Source: UBA1413 sp964552955 (GTDB taxonomy: Bacteria; Bacteroidota; Bacteroidia; Bacteroidales; Prolixibacteraceae). Taken from it: 64,000 bases of DNA. Below are positions 35,219-44,184 of the stretch, piece by piece. The stretch is taken from assembly GCA_964552955.1 (NCBI GenBank), contig CAZKIU010000016.1:1-64000 (forward strand), given 5' to 3'. A model generated the notes under the pieces. The model saw nothing but the letters and a program-made list of their open reading frames with translations, was not told where the DNA came from and made no database searches. The position numbers were made by a program, and so were the translations under genes. Each line of letters opens with the position of its first letter. The first letter of the stretch is position 1.

Positions 35219-35992
35219 ATGAGGAAGTTGGTTTTATGGCTATTAATGTTGATGCCGGGGGGAGTGGTTTATTCGCAGGTGACGGCCGATATCGGGTTAT
35301 GGGGCGGGGCTTCGGGCACCCTGGGGGATCTCAGGGGCAACACACTGTTTCCCACCACATTTCCCACACTGGGAGCCTATTTCAGGTACAACTTTAACCA
35401 GCGCACCAGTGCGCGGTTGATGTTTCTTTCGGGGAAAGCCGCCGGAGAAGGGACCATCCTGGGGCAGCCCTGGGCCTTTGATAAGGCCGTACAGGACCTT
35501 TCCCTCCAGGTGGAGATCAACTACCTGAAGTACATGCTGGGAAACAAAAAGAGTTCCTTCACCAGTTATCTGACCGCCGGCGGAGGGGTGATGTATTACA
35601 ATTACGAACCGCGGGTGGGGGGAACCACGCCTGAGGAGACGGGAATAGGGAATATCAATCCCTCCCATCCTGATGCCGGGATCGGAAGTACCCAATCGGT
35701 GATCACCCCTACCCTTCCTTTCGGAATAGGAGTGAAGTTCAATATGGGCAAACGGGTGGGACTGGGTGTGGAATACCAGATGCGCAAGCTTTTCAATGAT
35801 GGATTGGATGATCTGGATGATCCCATGGGGAGCGTAGTGAGAGATCCTGCCGACCCCACGAAGATCACCCAAACCAGCAGTTTCACCGACCAGCTTCATA
35901 ACAACGACTGGATAGGATTTCTGGGGGTCCATCTGACTTTCAAGGTATACATGGGAAGTAAGCCTTGTCCCGCTTACGATTCAAAATATTAA
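35219..35992 (+). CDS. porG: PorG-like DUF6089 outer-membrane protein (T9SS)
   Basis: The protein has 257 residues. The signal peptide ends near VVYSQ (residue 20), and the rest reads as an 8-strand-type beta-barrel with alternating aromatic strands (GAYFRYNFNQRTSARLMFLSG, LGVEYQMRKLFNDGLDDL, and a C-terminal VHLTFKVYMG strand). The DUF6089/PorG assignment is reinforced by the order porG-uppS-bamA-skp-skp, which is the same as around porG in Porphyromonas gingivalis. PorG is an outer-membrane part of the type IX secretion system. The GH44 enzyme in this window carries a T9SS signal, so the system is presumably present. Confidence 0.82.
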   Translation: MRKLVLWLLMLMPGGVVYSQVTADIGLWGGASGTLGDLRGNTLFPTTFPTLGAYFRYNFNQRTSARLMFLSGKAAGEGTILGQPWAFDKAVQDLSLQVEINYLKYMLGNKKSSFTSYLTAGGGVMYYNYEPRVGGTTPEETGIGNINPSHPDAGIGSTQSVITPTLPFGIGVKFNMGKRVGLGVEYQMRKLFNDGLDDLDDPMGSVVRDPADPTKITQTSSFTDQLHNNDWIGFLGVHLTFKVYMGSKPCPAYDSKY

Positions 35993-35998
35993 CACAGA

Positions 35999-36742
35999 GT
36001 GTCGATTAAAGAAAAACTAAATTTCAGCAAGATACCCAGGCATGTGGCCATCATTATGGATGGCAACGGCCGGTGGGCCGCACGCCATGGCAACACGCGG
36101 AGCTTCGGGCATGAACAGGGGATTGAGGCGGTCCGCTCGACCATCGAAGGGGCCGGCGAGATCGGGATCTCCTGGCTGACCCTTTTTGCCTTCTCCACCG
36201 AGAACTGGTCACGCCCCAAAGAAGAAGTGGAAGCCCTCATGAGTCTGCTGGTGTATGCCATAGAAGCCGAAACCGATAACCTGATGGAGAACAATGTCAC
36301 CGTCAGAGTCATCGGCGACACCGCCAAGTTGCCCGGCCCTGTGCATGATAAACTCTACAGTTGCATCGATAGACTGAAAGACAACACGGGACTGACGGTT
36401 ATCCTTGCCTTGAGTTACAGTTCCAAATGGGAGATTACCGAAGCCGTCAAGAAAATCGCGGCCGACGTATGTCATCATACCATTGACTCCTCCGATATCA
36501 ACAACGAACTATTTGAAAAATACTTGTCCACCGCCGGGATCCCCGATCCGGAGCTGTTGGTCCGCACCAGCGGCGAATACCGCATCAGTAACTTCCTTTT
36601 GTGGCAAATCGCCTATTCAGAACTCTATTTCACGGATATCCTGTGGCCTGACTTCAGAAAGGAGGATCTCTTTGAAGCCATTGCCGATTTTCAGGGCCGT
36701 GAACGGAGATTCGGAATGACAAGTGAACAAATAGCCGGTTAA
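35999..36742 (+). CDS. uppS: Isoprenyl transferase (undecaprenyl diphosphate synthase)
   Basis: This cis-prenyltransferase makes the C55 lipid carrier for peptidoglycan and surface glycans. It has 247 residues and starts with GTG (35999), 6 bp after the porG stop. HVAIIMDGNGRWAARHG contains the catalytic Asp21. LTLFAFSTENWSRPKEEV and the C-terminal LLVRTSGEYRISNFLLWQ and LYFTDILWPDF motifs are complete. It is in the bamA operon, linking lipid-carrier supply with envelope assembly. Confidence 0.97.
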   Translation: MSIKEKLNFSKIPRHVAIIMDGNGRWAARHGNTRSFGHEQGIEAVRSTIEGAGEIGISWLTLFAFSTENWSRPKEEVEALMSLLVYAIEAETDNLMENNVTVRVIGDTAKLPGPVHDKLYSCIDRLKDNTGLTVILALSYSSKWEITEAVKKIAADVCHHTIDSSDINNELFEKYLSTAGIPDPELLVRTSGEYRISNFLLWQIAYSELYFTDILWPDFRKEDLFEAIADFQGRERRFGMTSEQIAG

Positions 36743-36757
36743 ATTAATCAGAACAGC

Positions 36758-39466
36758 ATGCGAAAGAAAATTTTGCCCATACTCCTCTTTTTATTGGTGG
36801 GTGTCACCGGTGCATGGGGACAGGTTACCGACAGTACTCTTTTTTCAGTTTACTACGGGAGCCCCAAAAAGCTCACCATTGCCGGCGTCGACATTTCCGG
36901 CATCCGTTATCTCGACCGCGACGTACTGATACAGCTCTCCGGACTGAGTGTCGGGCAGGAGATTGACGTACCCGGGGAAGAGGTGACCGCCGCCATCAGA
37001 AAACTGTGGCAACAGGGTCTCTTTTCTGATATTAAAATCAGCGCCGCCAAAATAAGTGGCAACGAGATCTGGCTGGACATTTATCTTCAAGAACGCCCCC
37101 GCATGGGCGATGTGAACTACTCGGGGATTTCCAAATCGGAAAAAGATGACATCACCGCCAAGGTGCTGCTGCTCAAGGGGAGTCAGGTGACCGATAACCA
37201 GATCAACAACGCACAGCGCCTGATCCGCAATATCTTTCTGGAAAAGGGATTTCTCAATACGGAAGTGAACATCATCCAGCGCGACGATACGACACAGGCC
37301 AATACCATCATCCTGGATATCAACGTCGATAAGAAGGAAAAGGTAAAAGTCCAGGATGTGATCATTCACGGGAATGAAGAGGTGAAGGAGGCCGTTCTGG
37401 AGCGGGCCATGAAAAAAACCAACGCCAAAAAGCTGACCAATTTCTTCAGGACCAAGAAATATCTGGAAGATAAGTTCCGTGAAGACAAGGTGAACCTGGT
37501 CAAGAAGTACAACCAGAAAGGCTACCGTGATGCCGTAGTGGTCAGGGATTCGGTCTATGCAGCAGACAAGAAGAACCGGGTCAACGTGGAGATGTGGGTC
37601 GAAGAGGGGGACCGCTACTATTTCCGTGATATCCGCTGGGTAGGCAACACCATATATCCTTCAGATTACCTGAGTACTTATCTGGGCATCAAAAAGGGGG
37701 ATGTCTTCGACCAGAAGCTGTTGAACAAGCGACTCAAGGAGGATGAAGATGCCGTACTGAATATTGCCTATCAGGACAATGGTTATCTCTTTTCTGACAT
37801 CGAACCGGTGGAAGTGAACATCGACAAAGACAGCATCGATTTGGAGATGCGGATATATGAAGGGAAGCAGGCCACCATCAACAAGATTGGGATTGTCGGG
37901 AATACCAAAACGCACGAGCACGTGGCCCGGCGGGAACTGCGGACTTACCCGGGAGATTTGTACAGCAAGACCAACATCATCCGTTCTGTCCGTGAGCTGG
38001 CGCAGTTGGGCCATTTCGACCCGGAGGCCATCTTGCCCGATGTGGTCCCCCACCCTGAAGATGGGACGGTAGACGTCAACTACGAACTCGAGGAGAAAGC
38101 CAACGACCAGATCGAACTTTCGGGGGGCTGGGGTGCCGGTATGTTCGTAGGTTCTGTGGGGTTGAAATTCGCCAACTTCTCGGCACGTAATATCCTGAAT
38201 AAGGAGGCCTGGCGCCCCCTCCCCAGTGGTGACGGTCAGACCCTGAGCTTGCGCTACCAGACCAGCGGCCAGTATTACAAAACCGCCAGCCTCTCCTTCT
38301 TTGAGCCCTGGCTGGGAGGTAAAAAACCCAACTCCTTCTCCATGTCCTTCTCGTGGTCACGCGTTAACTTCAGCGCCAACAACTACTACCAGAATTACTA
38401 CAATAATCCCTATAGCGGCTATGGTGGTTATGGCGGATACTCCCCCTACGGTTATGGCGGGTATTCCCCTTATGGTTACGGCGGATACGGCTCGTATGGT
38501 TATGGCGGCTACGGCAGCTACTATGGCGGTTATGGCGGTTATTACCCGACCTACACCTATGACTACGATTCGGAAGATTCGGATGAGGCCAATGATGAGA
38601 TCTGGGAAACCCTGGCCTTTTCCCTGGGGTATGGCTACAGGCTTAAATGGCCCGATGACTACTTCACCATCACCCATGAAGTAGCCTTCGAACACTACAA
38701 TCTCCAGAATATGGCCACCTATTTTGATTTTCTGGCCGACGAACAGGGTAATGTAAATGGGACCAGCAACAACATTAGTTTCAAGACCGTCATCGGCCGC
38801 AATTCGGTCGACAATCCCCTCTATTCAAGAAAGGGATCGGCATTCTCGCTGACCATGAAGTTCACTCCCCCCTACTCCTGGTTCTCAAAGACCGACTGGA
38901 GCGACCCCGATGTTTCCAATGCCGACAAATACCGGTGGATCGAATACCATAAATGGCTCTTCAAAGGGCAATCTTACAATGCCCTCAGCCGCAATACCAA
39001 CCTGGTACTCCGCACTGCCTTTGAAATGGGTTTCCTGGGCTATTTCAACGAAAACCGCCAGTCCCCCTTCGAAGGATTTATCGTCGGTGGTTCGGGGATG
39101 TCGGGGTACAGCTATTACGGCACCGATTACGTCTCACTGCGGGGGTACAAGGATTATAGTCTGAGTTACCGGCGCAACGGCTCGAAGATGTACTCCAAGT
39201 TCACCATGGAACTCCGCTACCCGGTCACCCTGAAACCCAGCGCCACCATCTATGCCCTGACCTTCCTGGAAGCCGGAAATACCAACGACCTCTTCCGAGA
39301 CTACAACCCCTTCAAGTTGTACCGTTCAGCCGGCGCCGGGGTGAGGATTTACCTGCCGATGTTCGGACTGATGGGTATCGACTGGGGGTATGGTTTTGAC
39401 CAGATTCCCTGGTCGGGTGACTCCCACGGCAGTAATTTCCACTTTGTTATTGGACAGCAATTCTGA
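36758..39466 (+). CDS. bamA: Outer-membrane protein assembly factor BamA with Gly/Tyr-rich insertion
   Basis: This 902-residue Omp85 protein inserts beta-barrels into the outer membrane. The signal peptide (to about residue 22) is followed by POTRA domains (about 38-440; phrases GVDISGIRYLDRDVLIQLSG, VIIHGNEEVKE, IRWVGNTIYPSDYL, IGIVGNTKTHEHVARRELRT). The barrel starts near 455 (IELSGGWGAGMFVGSVGLKF) and ends in FVIGQQF. GLMGIDWGYGFD near the end fits the conserved family segment. Residues about 541-604 are an inserted Gly/Tyr-rich repeat between predicted strands 5 and 6. It sits downstream of uppS (15 bp) and upstream of two skp genes. Confidence 0.95.
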   Translation: MRKKILPILLFLLVGVTGAWGQVTDSTLFSVYYGSPKKLTIAGVDISGIRYLDRDVLIQLSGLSVGQEIDVPGEEVTAAIRKLWQQGLFSDIKISAAKISGNEIWLDIYLQERPRMGDVNYSGISKSEKDDITAKVLLLKGSQVTDNQINNAQRLIRNIFLEKGFLNTEVNIIQRDDTTQANTIILDINVDKKEKVKVQDVIIHGNEEVKEAVLERAMKKTNAKKLTNFFRTKKYLEDKFREDKVNLVKKYNQKGYRDAVVVRDSVYAADKKNRVNVEMWVEEGDRYYFRDIRWVGNTIYPSDYLSTYLGIKKGDVFDQKLLNKRLKEDEDAVLNIAYQDNGYLFSDIEPVEVNIDKDSIDLEMRIYEGKQATINKIGIVGNTKTHEHVARRELRTYPGDLYSKTNIIRSVRELAQLGHFDPEAILPDVVPHPEDGTVDVNYELEEKANDQIELSGGWGAGMFVGSVGLKFANFSARNILNKEAWRPLPSGDGQTLSLRYQTSGQYYKTASLSFFEPWLGGKKPNSFSMSFSWSRVNFSANNYYQNYYNNPYSGYGGYGGYSPYGYGGYSPYGYGGYGSYGYGGYGSYYGGYGGYYPTYTYDYDSEDSDEANDEIWETLAFSLGYGYRLKWPDDYFTITHEVAFEHYNLQNMATYFDFLADEQGNVNGTSNNISFKTVIGRNSVDNPLYSRKGSAFSLTMKFTPPYSWFSKTDWSDPDVSNADKYRWIEYHKWLFKGQSYNALSRNTNLVLRTAFEMGFLGYFNENRQSPFEGFIVGGSGMSGYSYYGTDYVSLRGYKDYSLSYRRNGSKMYSKFTMELRYPVTLKPSATIYALTFLEAGNTNDLFRDYNPFKLYRSAGAGVRIYLPMFGLMGIDWGYGFDQIPWSGDSHGSNFHFVIGQQF
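38378..38569 (+). repeat. In-frame 24-nt repeat coding a Gly/Tyr-rich loop in BamA
   Basis: Degenerate 24-nt units encode successive octapeptides (YGGYSPYG, YGGYSPYG, YGGYGSYG, YGGYGSYY), flanked by an Asn/Tyr-rich start and an acidic end (DSEDSDEAND). Synonymous differences between units show that the peptide is kept while the DNA drifts. The position in the barrel suggests a surface loop. Confidence 0.85.
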
Positions 39467-39532
39467 TCGTTGTGAGTTTGGCGCGCTATTTGTAAAAACA
39501 ATTCCGGAGTAAAAAATTAAATTGAATAAATC

Positions 39533-40045
39533 ATGAAGAAAACCATTCTGACCCTGGGAATTTTGCTGGCCTTCACGACCGCAGGGCTCGCCCAGAAATT
39601 TGCCTTCATCGATTCAGAGTACATCCTGAAAAACATCCCGGCTTTCAATGCGGCCCAGGAACAGCTCGACCAGTTGTCAAAACAGTACCAGAAAGAGCTG
39701 GAGACCATCTACGCCGGCATCGAAAAGATGTACCAGGATTTTCAGGCAGAAAGTGTGTTGCTCTCAGAAGATATGAAGCGCAAGCGTGAAGATGTGATCA
39801 TCTCCAAGGAGAAAGAGTACAAGGATCTGCAGCGTCAGTATTTTGGTCCCAGCGGCGAACTCTTCAAGAAGCGGGAGGGACTGGTTAAACCATTACAGGA
39901 CGATATCTTTGCTGCCGTAGAGGAGATTGCCAATGAGGGGGCTTACGCCGTGATCTTTGACAAAGCTGGAGGAACCTCGCTTTTTGTCACCAACCCCAAA
40001 TTTGACCTGAGCGATCAGGTTCTGCAGAAACTGGGCTATAAATGA
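39533..40045 (+). CDS. OmpH/Skp family periplasmic chaperone (first copy)
   Basis: The protein has 170 residues, with a signal peptide ending near AGLAQ (residue 21). The start of the mature part (KFAFIDSEYILKNIPAFNAAQEQL) and the long charged coiled-coil arms (about 40-120) are typical of Skp, which holds unfolded outer-membrane proteins in its trimeric cavity. The C-terminal strand region (YAVIFDKAGGTSLFVTNPKFDLSDQVLQKLG) matches the family. It sits 66 bp after bamA, so it probably feeds clients to it. It is paralogous to the next gene. Confidence 0.93.
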   Translation: MKKTILTLGILLAFTTAGLAQKFAFIDSEYILKNIPAFNAAQEQLDQLSKQYQKELETIYAGIEKMYQDFQAESVLLSEDMKRKREDVIISKEKEYKDLQRQYFGPSGELFKKREGLVKPLQDDIFAAVEEIANEGAYAVIFDKAGGTSLFVTNPKFDLSDQVLQKLGYK

Positions 40046-40095
40046 TTTTAATATCTATATTTGTGACCAAAAATTAAAAAATTTCAACATTGATC

Positions 40096-40617
40096 ATGAG
40101 AAAATTAACCGCAATTTTAACATTTGCAGCCCTTTTAATGGTTGCTGGTTTTGCCGGGGCACAGGAAGCTAAATTCGGCCATATCGATCTGCAGGGGTTG
40201 ATCCAGGTGATGCCCGAAAGGACAACCGCCGAGACCGCTTATAACAAGCAGGCCAAGGAACTGGAGGATCAGATGGGGACCATGCAGCAGGAGCTGGAAA
40301 ACAAATACAAGGAGTATGTGACCAAGCGCGATTCGCTGTCTGACTTTGTGCGTTCGGCCAAGGAAACTGATATCCAGGATCTTCAGCAGCGGATTCAGAA
40401 TTTCAGTCAGGTTGCTCAGCAGCAGTTGCAGCAGAAACAGGCAGAAATGCTCAAACCCATCTTCGAGAAGGCTCAGAAAGCCGTGGCCGATGTAGCCAAG
40501 GAAAAAGGACTCATTTACGTCTTCGACGTGAGCGGCGAACTGGGCACCGTCCTTTACCGCTCCAATGAAAGCCTCGACCTGTTGCCCCTGGTGAAGACCA
40601 AACTGGGCATCAAGTAA
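40096..40617 (+). CDS. OmpH/Skp family periplasmic chaperone (second copy)
   Basis: The protein is 173 residues from ATG 40096; the in-frame TTG at 40090 is unlikely. The signal peptide ends near GFAGAQ. The mature part starts KFGHIDLQGLIQVMPE, with a long Gln/Lys/Glu-rich coiled coil and the C-terminal LIYVFDVSGELGTVLYRS strand region. It lies 50 bp after the first Skp gene. Tandem skp genes are common in Bacteroidota. It is the last gene of the operon; a strong terminator follows. Confidence 0.93.
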   Translation: MRKLTAILTFAALLMVAGFAGAQEAKFGHIDLQGLIQVMPERTTAETAYNKQAKELEDQMGTMQQELENKYKEYVTKRDSLSDFVRSAKETDIQDLQQRIQNFSQVAQQQLQQKQAEMLKPIFEKAQKAVADVAKEKGLIYVFDVSGELGTVLYRSNESLDLLPLVKTKLGIK

Positions 40618-40670
40618 GTTTGACCACTCTTTCCGCCGGTAACGGCGGGTCACCATAACCCTATGGTATG

Positions 40671-40705
40671 AAAGCTGCCGGGCCTACCCCGGCAGCTTTC
40701 TTTTT
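40671..40705 (+). terminator. Rho-independent terminator after the second skp gene
   Basis: There is a perfect 12-bp stem (AAAGCTGCCGGG with CCCGGCAGCTTT), a 5-nt loop, then CTTTTT. It lies 53 bp after the stop and closes the porG-uppS-bamA-skp-skp transcript. Confidence 0.85.
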
Positions 40706-40867
40706 GAGAATGCCGTATAACATATCCTGAATTTTATTCCACCATTTTGTATACCTTCATTTATAAAAATGATTAGGTTTATAGGGTGATTTTAGCAAAG
40801 AGGGATCTCTTTCAGCAGCTCCGGGCCCCGATTCCGGGAGGAGTTCCGGGAAGAGGACCATAAACAT

Positions 40868-42730
40868 ATGTTGACAAATAAAACTAACGATATGCAAAGC
40901 GACCAAATATCAAAGGGAAACGATGAGAGCGGTGTTTACCAGGGGGTAAAACTGTTTGAAATAGCGTGGGAAGTATGCAATCAAGTGGGCGGCATCTACA
41001 CCGTGATCAGGTCAAAGGTTCCGTCGGTGATTGAGAAGTGTGGCAAGGAGAATTACTTTCTCCTGGGGCCTTATATTGAGAACCAGGCGGCGGCCAACTT
41101 TGATCCATCCAGCGACTATTCAGGGCCGGTAGGACAGGCCGTCCTCAAAATGAGGGAAATGGGTTATCAGGTGCACTATGGGCAGTGGATTGTTTCCGGC
41201 CGGCCCAGGGTGGTCCTCTTCGATCCTTTTGCGGTATACAACCGGCTGGGAGAAATCAAGTATTTCATCTGGGACCACCATCACATCACCCTCCCCGAGG
41301 AGGATCCCCTGCTCAACCAGGTGGCGGCTTTCGGCTGGCAGGTCAAGGAGTTTTTCAGGATCATGTGTGAACTGGGAGGGTGCGAAGAAAAGATCATCGC
41401 CCATTTTCATGAGTGGATGGCCGGGTTGCCCATTGCGGGGATCCGCCGCGATAACCTCAACATCAAAACGGTCTTCACTACCCATGCCACCCTCCTGGGC
41501 CGTTATCTGGCGATGAACGATAATGAGTTCTACGAACATCTCGAATTCTACAACTGGGAAAAGGAAGCCAATTATTTCAACGTCAGGGCCATCGTCGATA
41601 TTGAAAGGGCTGCCGCCCATGGGGCCCATATCTTCACCACCGTGAGCAGCGTCACGGCCCGTGAATGCAAATACCTCCTGGGAAGAGAACCCGAGGTCAT
41701 CCTACCCAACGGCCTTAATATCACCCGGTTCGAGGTACTGCACCAGATTCAGAACATGCATGCCGAAAACAAAAATAAAATCCACGACTTCGTGATGGGG
41801 CACTTCTTCCAGAGTTACTCCTTTGACCTGGATAAAACCATCTACTTCTTCACCTCCGGAAGGTACGAATACCACAACAAAGGGTATGACCTGACCCTGG
41901 AAGCGCTGGCGCGCCTCAACTGGAAGATGCAATATGCAGGAATAGACCGTACAGTGGTCTGCTTTTTCGTCACTAAGCAGCCCTTCCACTCCTTCAATCC
42001 CGAGGTGCTGGAAGCCAAGGCCCAGATTGAGGATATCCGCAGGGCCTGCGAGGAGATCGAAGAGCAATTGGGGGACAAACTCTACCGCAAAATAACTGCG
42101 GACAGTGGTCCCTATCAGTTTCCCGATCTGACAGAGATGGTCGATGACTACAACAAGCTGAAACTTCGCCGGTTCGTGCAGAGCTGGAAATCGAAAAGGC
42201 TTCCCAAGGTGGTCACCCACAACCTCATCGATGACCAGAAGGATGACATTCTCAATTTCCTGCGTACCGCCAACCTGGTCAACAACCAGCACGACAAGGT
42301 CAAGGTGGTCTACCATCCCGATTTTGTTTCGGCTTCCAACCCGCTCTTTAAGATGGACTATTCCCAGTTTGTCAGGGGTTGTCACCTGGGCATCTTCCCC
42401 AGTTATTATGAGCCATGGGGTTATACGCCCCTGGAGAGCCTGGCCAGTGGTATTCCTTCGGTGACCAGTGATCTGTCGGGGTTCGGCGATTACATCCTGC
42501 ACAACTTTCCCGATCATGACAAGGCGGGGATGTTCATCGTGGAGCGGAGGTCGCGCGATTTCAATCAGGCCGCCAGCCAGCTGGCCGACATCTTGTTCCG
42601 GTTCGTACAGCAGAACCGCCGTGAGCGCATCGCCATGCGTAACAACTGCGAGGCAGCATCGCCCCATTTCGACTGGACCAACCTGGGCCGCTTCTACGAC
42701 CAGGCCTACGAACGGGCCCTGAACGCCTGA
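40868..42730 (+). CDS. Glycogen synthase of the GT3 (eukaryotic-like) type
   Basis: This 620-residue GT-B enzyme adds glucose from a nucleotide sugar to glycogen. The N-terminal region has EIAWEVCNQVGGIYTVIRSK (residues about 31-50), the GT3 counterpart of the KTGGL loop. HFHEWMAGLP and TTHATLLGRYLAM follow. The C-terminal half has YYEPWGYTPLESLASGIPSVTSDLSGFG, with the E-x7-E type motif. This resembles yeast and animal glycogen synthase rather than bacterial GlgA (GT5), as is known for many Bacteroidota. Donor specificity (UDP or ADP-glucose) cannot be read. The gene stands alone, with no other glycogen genes nearby. Confidence 0.9.
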   Translation: MLTNKTNDMQSDQISKGNDESGVYQGVKLFEIAWEVCNQVGGIYTVIRSKVPSVIEKCGKENYFLLGPYIENQAAANFDPSSDYSGPVGQAVLKMREMGYQVHYGQWIVSGRPRVVLFDPFAVYNRLGEIKYFIWDHHHITLPEEDPLLNQVAAFGWQVKEFFRIMCELGGCEEKIIAHFHEWMAGLPIAGIRRDNLNIKTVFTTHATLLGRYLAMNDNEFYEHLEFYNWEKEANYFNVRAIVDIERAAAHGAHIFTTVSSVTARECKYLLGREPEVILPNGLNITRFEVLHQIQNMHAENKNKIHDFVMGHFFQSYSFDLDKTIYFFTSGRYEYHNKGYDLTLEALARLNWKMQYAGIDRTVVCFFVTKQPFHSFNPEVLEAKAQIEDIRRACEEIEEQLGDKLYRKITADSGPYQFPDLTEMVDDYNKLKLRRFVQSWKSKRLPKVVTHNLIDDQKDDILNFLRTANLVNNQHDKVKVVYHPDFVSASNPLFKMDYSQFVRGCHLGIFPSYYEPWGYTPLESLASGIPSVTSDLSGFGDYILHNFPDHDKAGMFIVERRSRDFNQAASQLADILFRFVQQNRRERIAMRNNCEAASPHFDWTNLGRFYDQAYERALNA

Positions 42731-43093
42731 CCCGCGCATTGCCCACCACTGCGGGAGCCGGCGGCACAGCCTCCCTGCTGCGAAAAAGGCGGCCCTGCCC
42801 CCCGTTGTGGAAGAGGCAGCCCGGCAACCCAGCTACGGAAACGGCAGCCCGGCACCCATTGCAGGAGTGATGGCTCTGTTTTCTGTTGCAGAAGAGACAG
42901 CCCAACCTCCCTGCTGCAAATGCGGTGGCTCAGCCCCCTGCTGTGGAAGCGGCGGCTCAGCACCCTTGCGGAAGCGGCGGCTCAGAACCAGACCAGGAAA
43001 AGAAAAAAGTATTTACAGAACAGAAATGATTAGAATGACAGACAGATGGATAAGCCCTGGGGATGACTTCCCCGGGCTACTAATGGATAGGGT
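42731..43093. other. 363-bp spacer between glycogen synthase and murI
   Basis: The first 250 bp are a GC-rich degenerate repeat array (see next entry). The last 110 bp are A/T-richer, with no recognised promoter box. No gene is supported here, although repeat-derived frames of up to about 100 codons are open. Confidence 0.6.
42736..42979. repeat. Degenerate 27-bp tandem repeat array, about nine units
   Basis: Units start at 42736, 42764, 42792, 42819, 42847, 42873, 42900, 42928 and 42955, each 25-28 nt. The skeleton is GC(C/T)C(A/G/T)G, then a C-rich tract, (C/T)TG(C/T)(T/G)G(C/A)GGAA and GCGGC(G/A). The last two to three units are closest to each other. The array is more GC-rich than its surroundings. 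It differs in sequence and period from the other arrays of the window. Confidence 0.7.
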
Positions 43094-43978
43094 ATGTCAC
43101 AACTAAGAGATCATAGCGTCCAGGCCCCGGGAACGGGGCCTATCGGGGTTTTCGACAGCGGCTACGGGGGGCTGACCGTCCTCCGGGAGATCCGCAGGGC
43201 CTTGCCCCGGCCCGACCTGCTTTACCTGGGCGACAATGCCCGCACGCCCTATGGGACGCGTTCCTTCAGGGTCGTCTATGAATACACCCTGGAAGCCGTC
43301 CGCTACCTTTTCGAGCAGGGGTGCCCACTGGTGATTCTGGCCTGCAATACGGCTTCGGCCAAAGCCCTGCGGAATATCCAGCAACAGGACCTCGAAAGGA
43401 TGGCTCCCGGGCGGCGCGTCCTGGGCGTCATCCGTCCCAGCGTGGAAAAGGTAGCCGATGTCACCCGCAACGGCCATATCGGCGTGCTGGGAACCCCCGG
43501 AACCGTCAGCTCCCTCTCCTACCCTATAGAACTGGAGAAATGGGCCCGGGGTAAAGTCCTCTCGACCGTCCAGGAAGCGTGTCCCATGTGGGTTCCCCTG
43601 GTCGAAAACAATGAAATGGACTCCCCCGGCACCGATTGGTTTGTGGAGAAAAACATCAGACAACTACTGGAAAAAGATCCCCTGATGGATACGGTCATCC
43701 TGGGGTGTACCCATTATCCCCTGTTATTGGAGAGCATCCGGAAATTCATGCCGCCGGGCATCACCATTATTGACCAGGGACCGGTGGTGGCGGTCAAGCT
43801 TGTGGAATACCTCAGGCGCCACCCCGAGATCAGCCGGCAGGTCACAGAAAACGGAACCACCCGTTTTCTAACCACCGAATCAGCCAGCCTTTTCGAGTCG
43901 CGGGCTGCCCTCTTCCTGGGGGAGACGGTGGTGGCAGAAACGGTGACCATCGACACCCGCCAAGACCTTCCGGGATAA
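43094..43978 (+). CDS. murI: Glutamate racemase
   Basis: This enzyme makes D-glutamate for peptidoglycan. It has 294 residues. IGVFDSGYGGLTVLREIRR provides the first catalytic region, LYLGDNARTPYGTRS the substrate loop, ILACNTASAKALR holds catalytic Cys84, and ILGCTHYPLL holds catalytic Cys205. The start is ATG 43094. The gene follows a repeat-filled spacer after glycogen synthase, with no known functional link to it. The stop codon (GATAA) is itself the first piece of the downstream 21-bp array. Confidence 0.96.
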   Translation: MSQLRDHSVQAPGTGPIGVFDSGYGGLTVLREIRRALPRPDLLYLGDNARTPYGTRSFRVVYEYTLEAVRYLFEQGCPLVILACNTASAKALRNIQQQDLERMAPGRRVLGVIRPSVEKVADVTRNGHIGVLGTPGTVSSLSYPIELEKWARGKVLSTVQEACPMWVPLVENNEMDSPGTDWFVEKNIRQLLEKDPLMDTVILGCTHYPLLLESIRKFMPPGITIIDQGPVVAVKLVEYLRRHPEISRQVTENGTTRFLTTESASLFESRAALFLGETVVAETVTIDTRQDLPG

Positions 43979-44184
43979 AAGCGATTCCCGGAGCGGGACG
44001 ATAATTTTCCGGAACAGATAAAAGACTTTCCGGAGGAGATAAACAACTTTCCGGAGCAGATAAACAACCATCCGGAGCGTACAGCTTACTTGGCGGAGCA
44101 GGCTGTTTACCTTATGGACCGGTCAGCACCATTTCCGGAGCGGTCAGCTTACTTACCAGACCAGATAACTTACTTTACGGAGGA
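43974..44184. repeat. Degenerate 21-bp tandem repeat joining two convergent stop codons
   Basis: Eight units of exactly 21 nt begin at 44017, 44038, 44059, 44080, 44101, 44122, 44143 and 44164. Two irregular units (43974 and 44000) precede them. The best-conserved unit is GATAAACAACTTTCCGGAGCA. The array starts on the murI stop (GATAA, 43974-43978), and its last unit contains the stop and final codons of the convergent lipid kinase (44170-44184). Both strands stay open through much of it as 7-residue peptide repeats. Confidence 0.85.

Noticed and set aside
41702..42739. 345-codon open frame opposite glycogen synthase
   Set aside because: It is a shadow frame with no family resemblance; the GT3 motifs are on the plus strand.
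42807..43106. 99-codon plus-strand frame across the 27-bp array
   Set aside because: The peptide is only the translated repeat, with no start context or conserved pattern.
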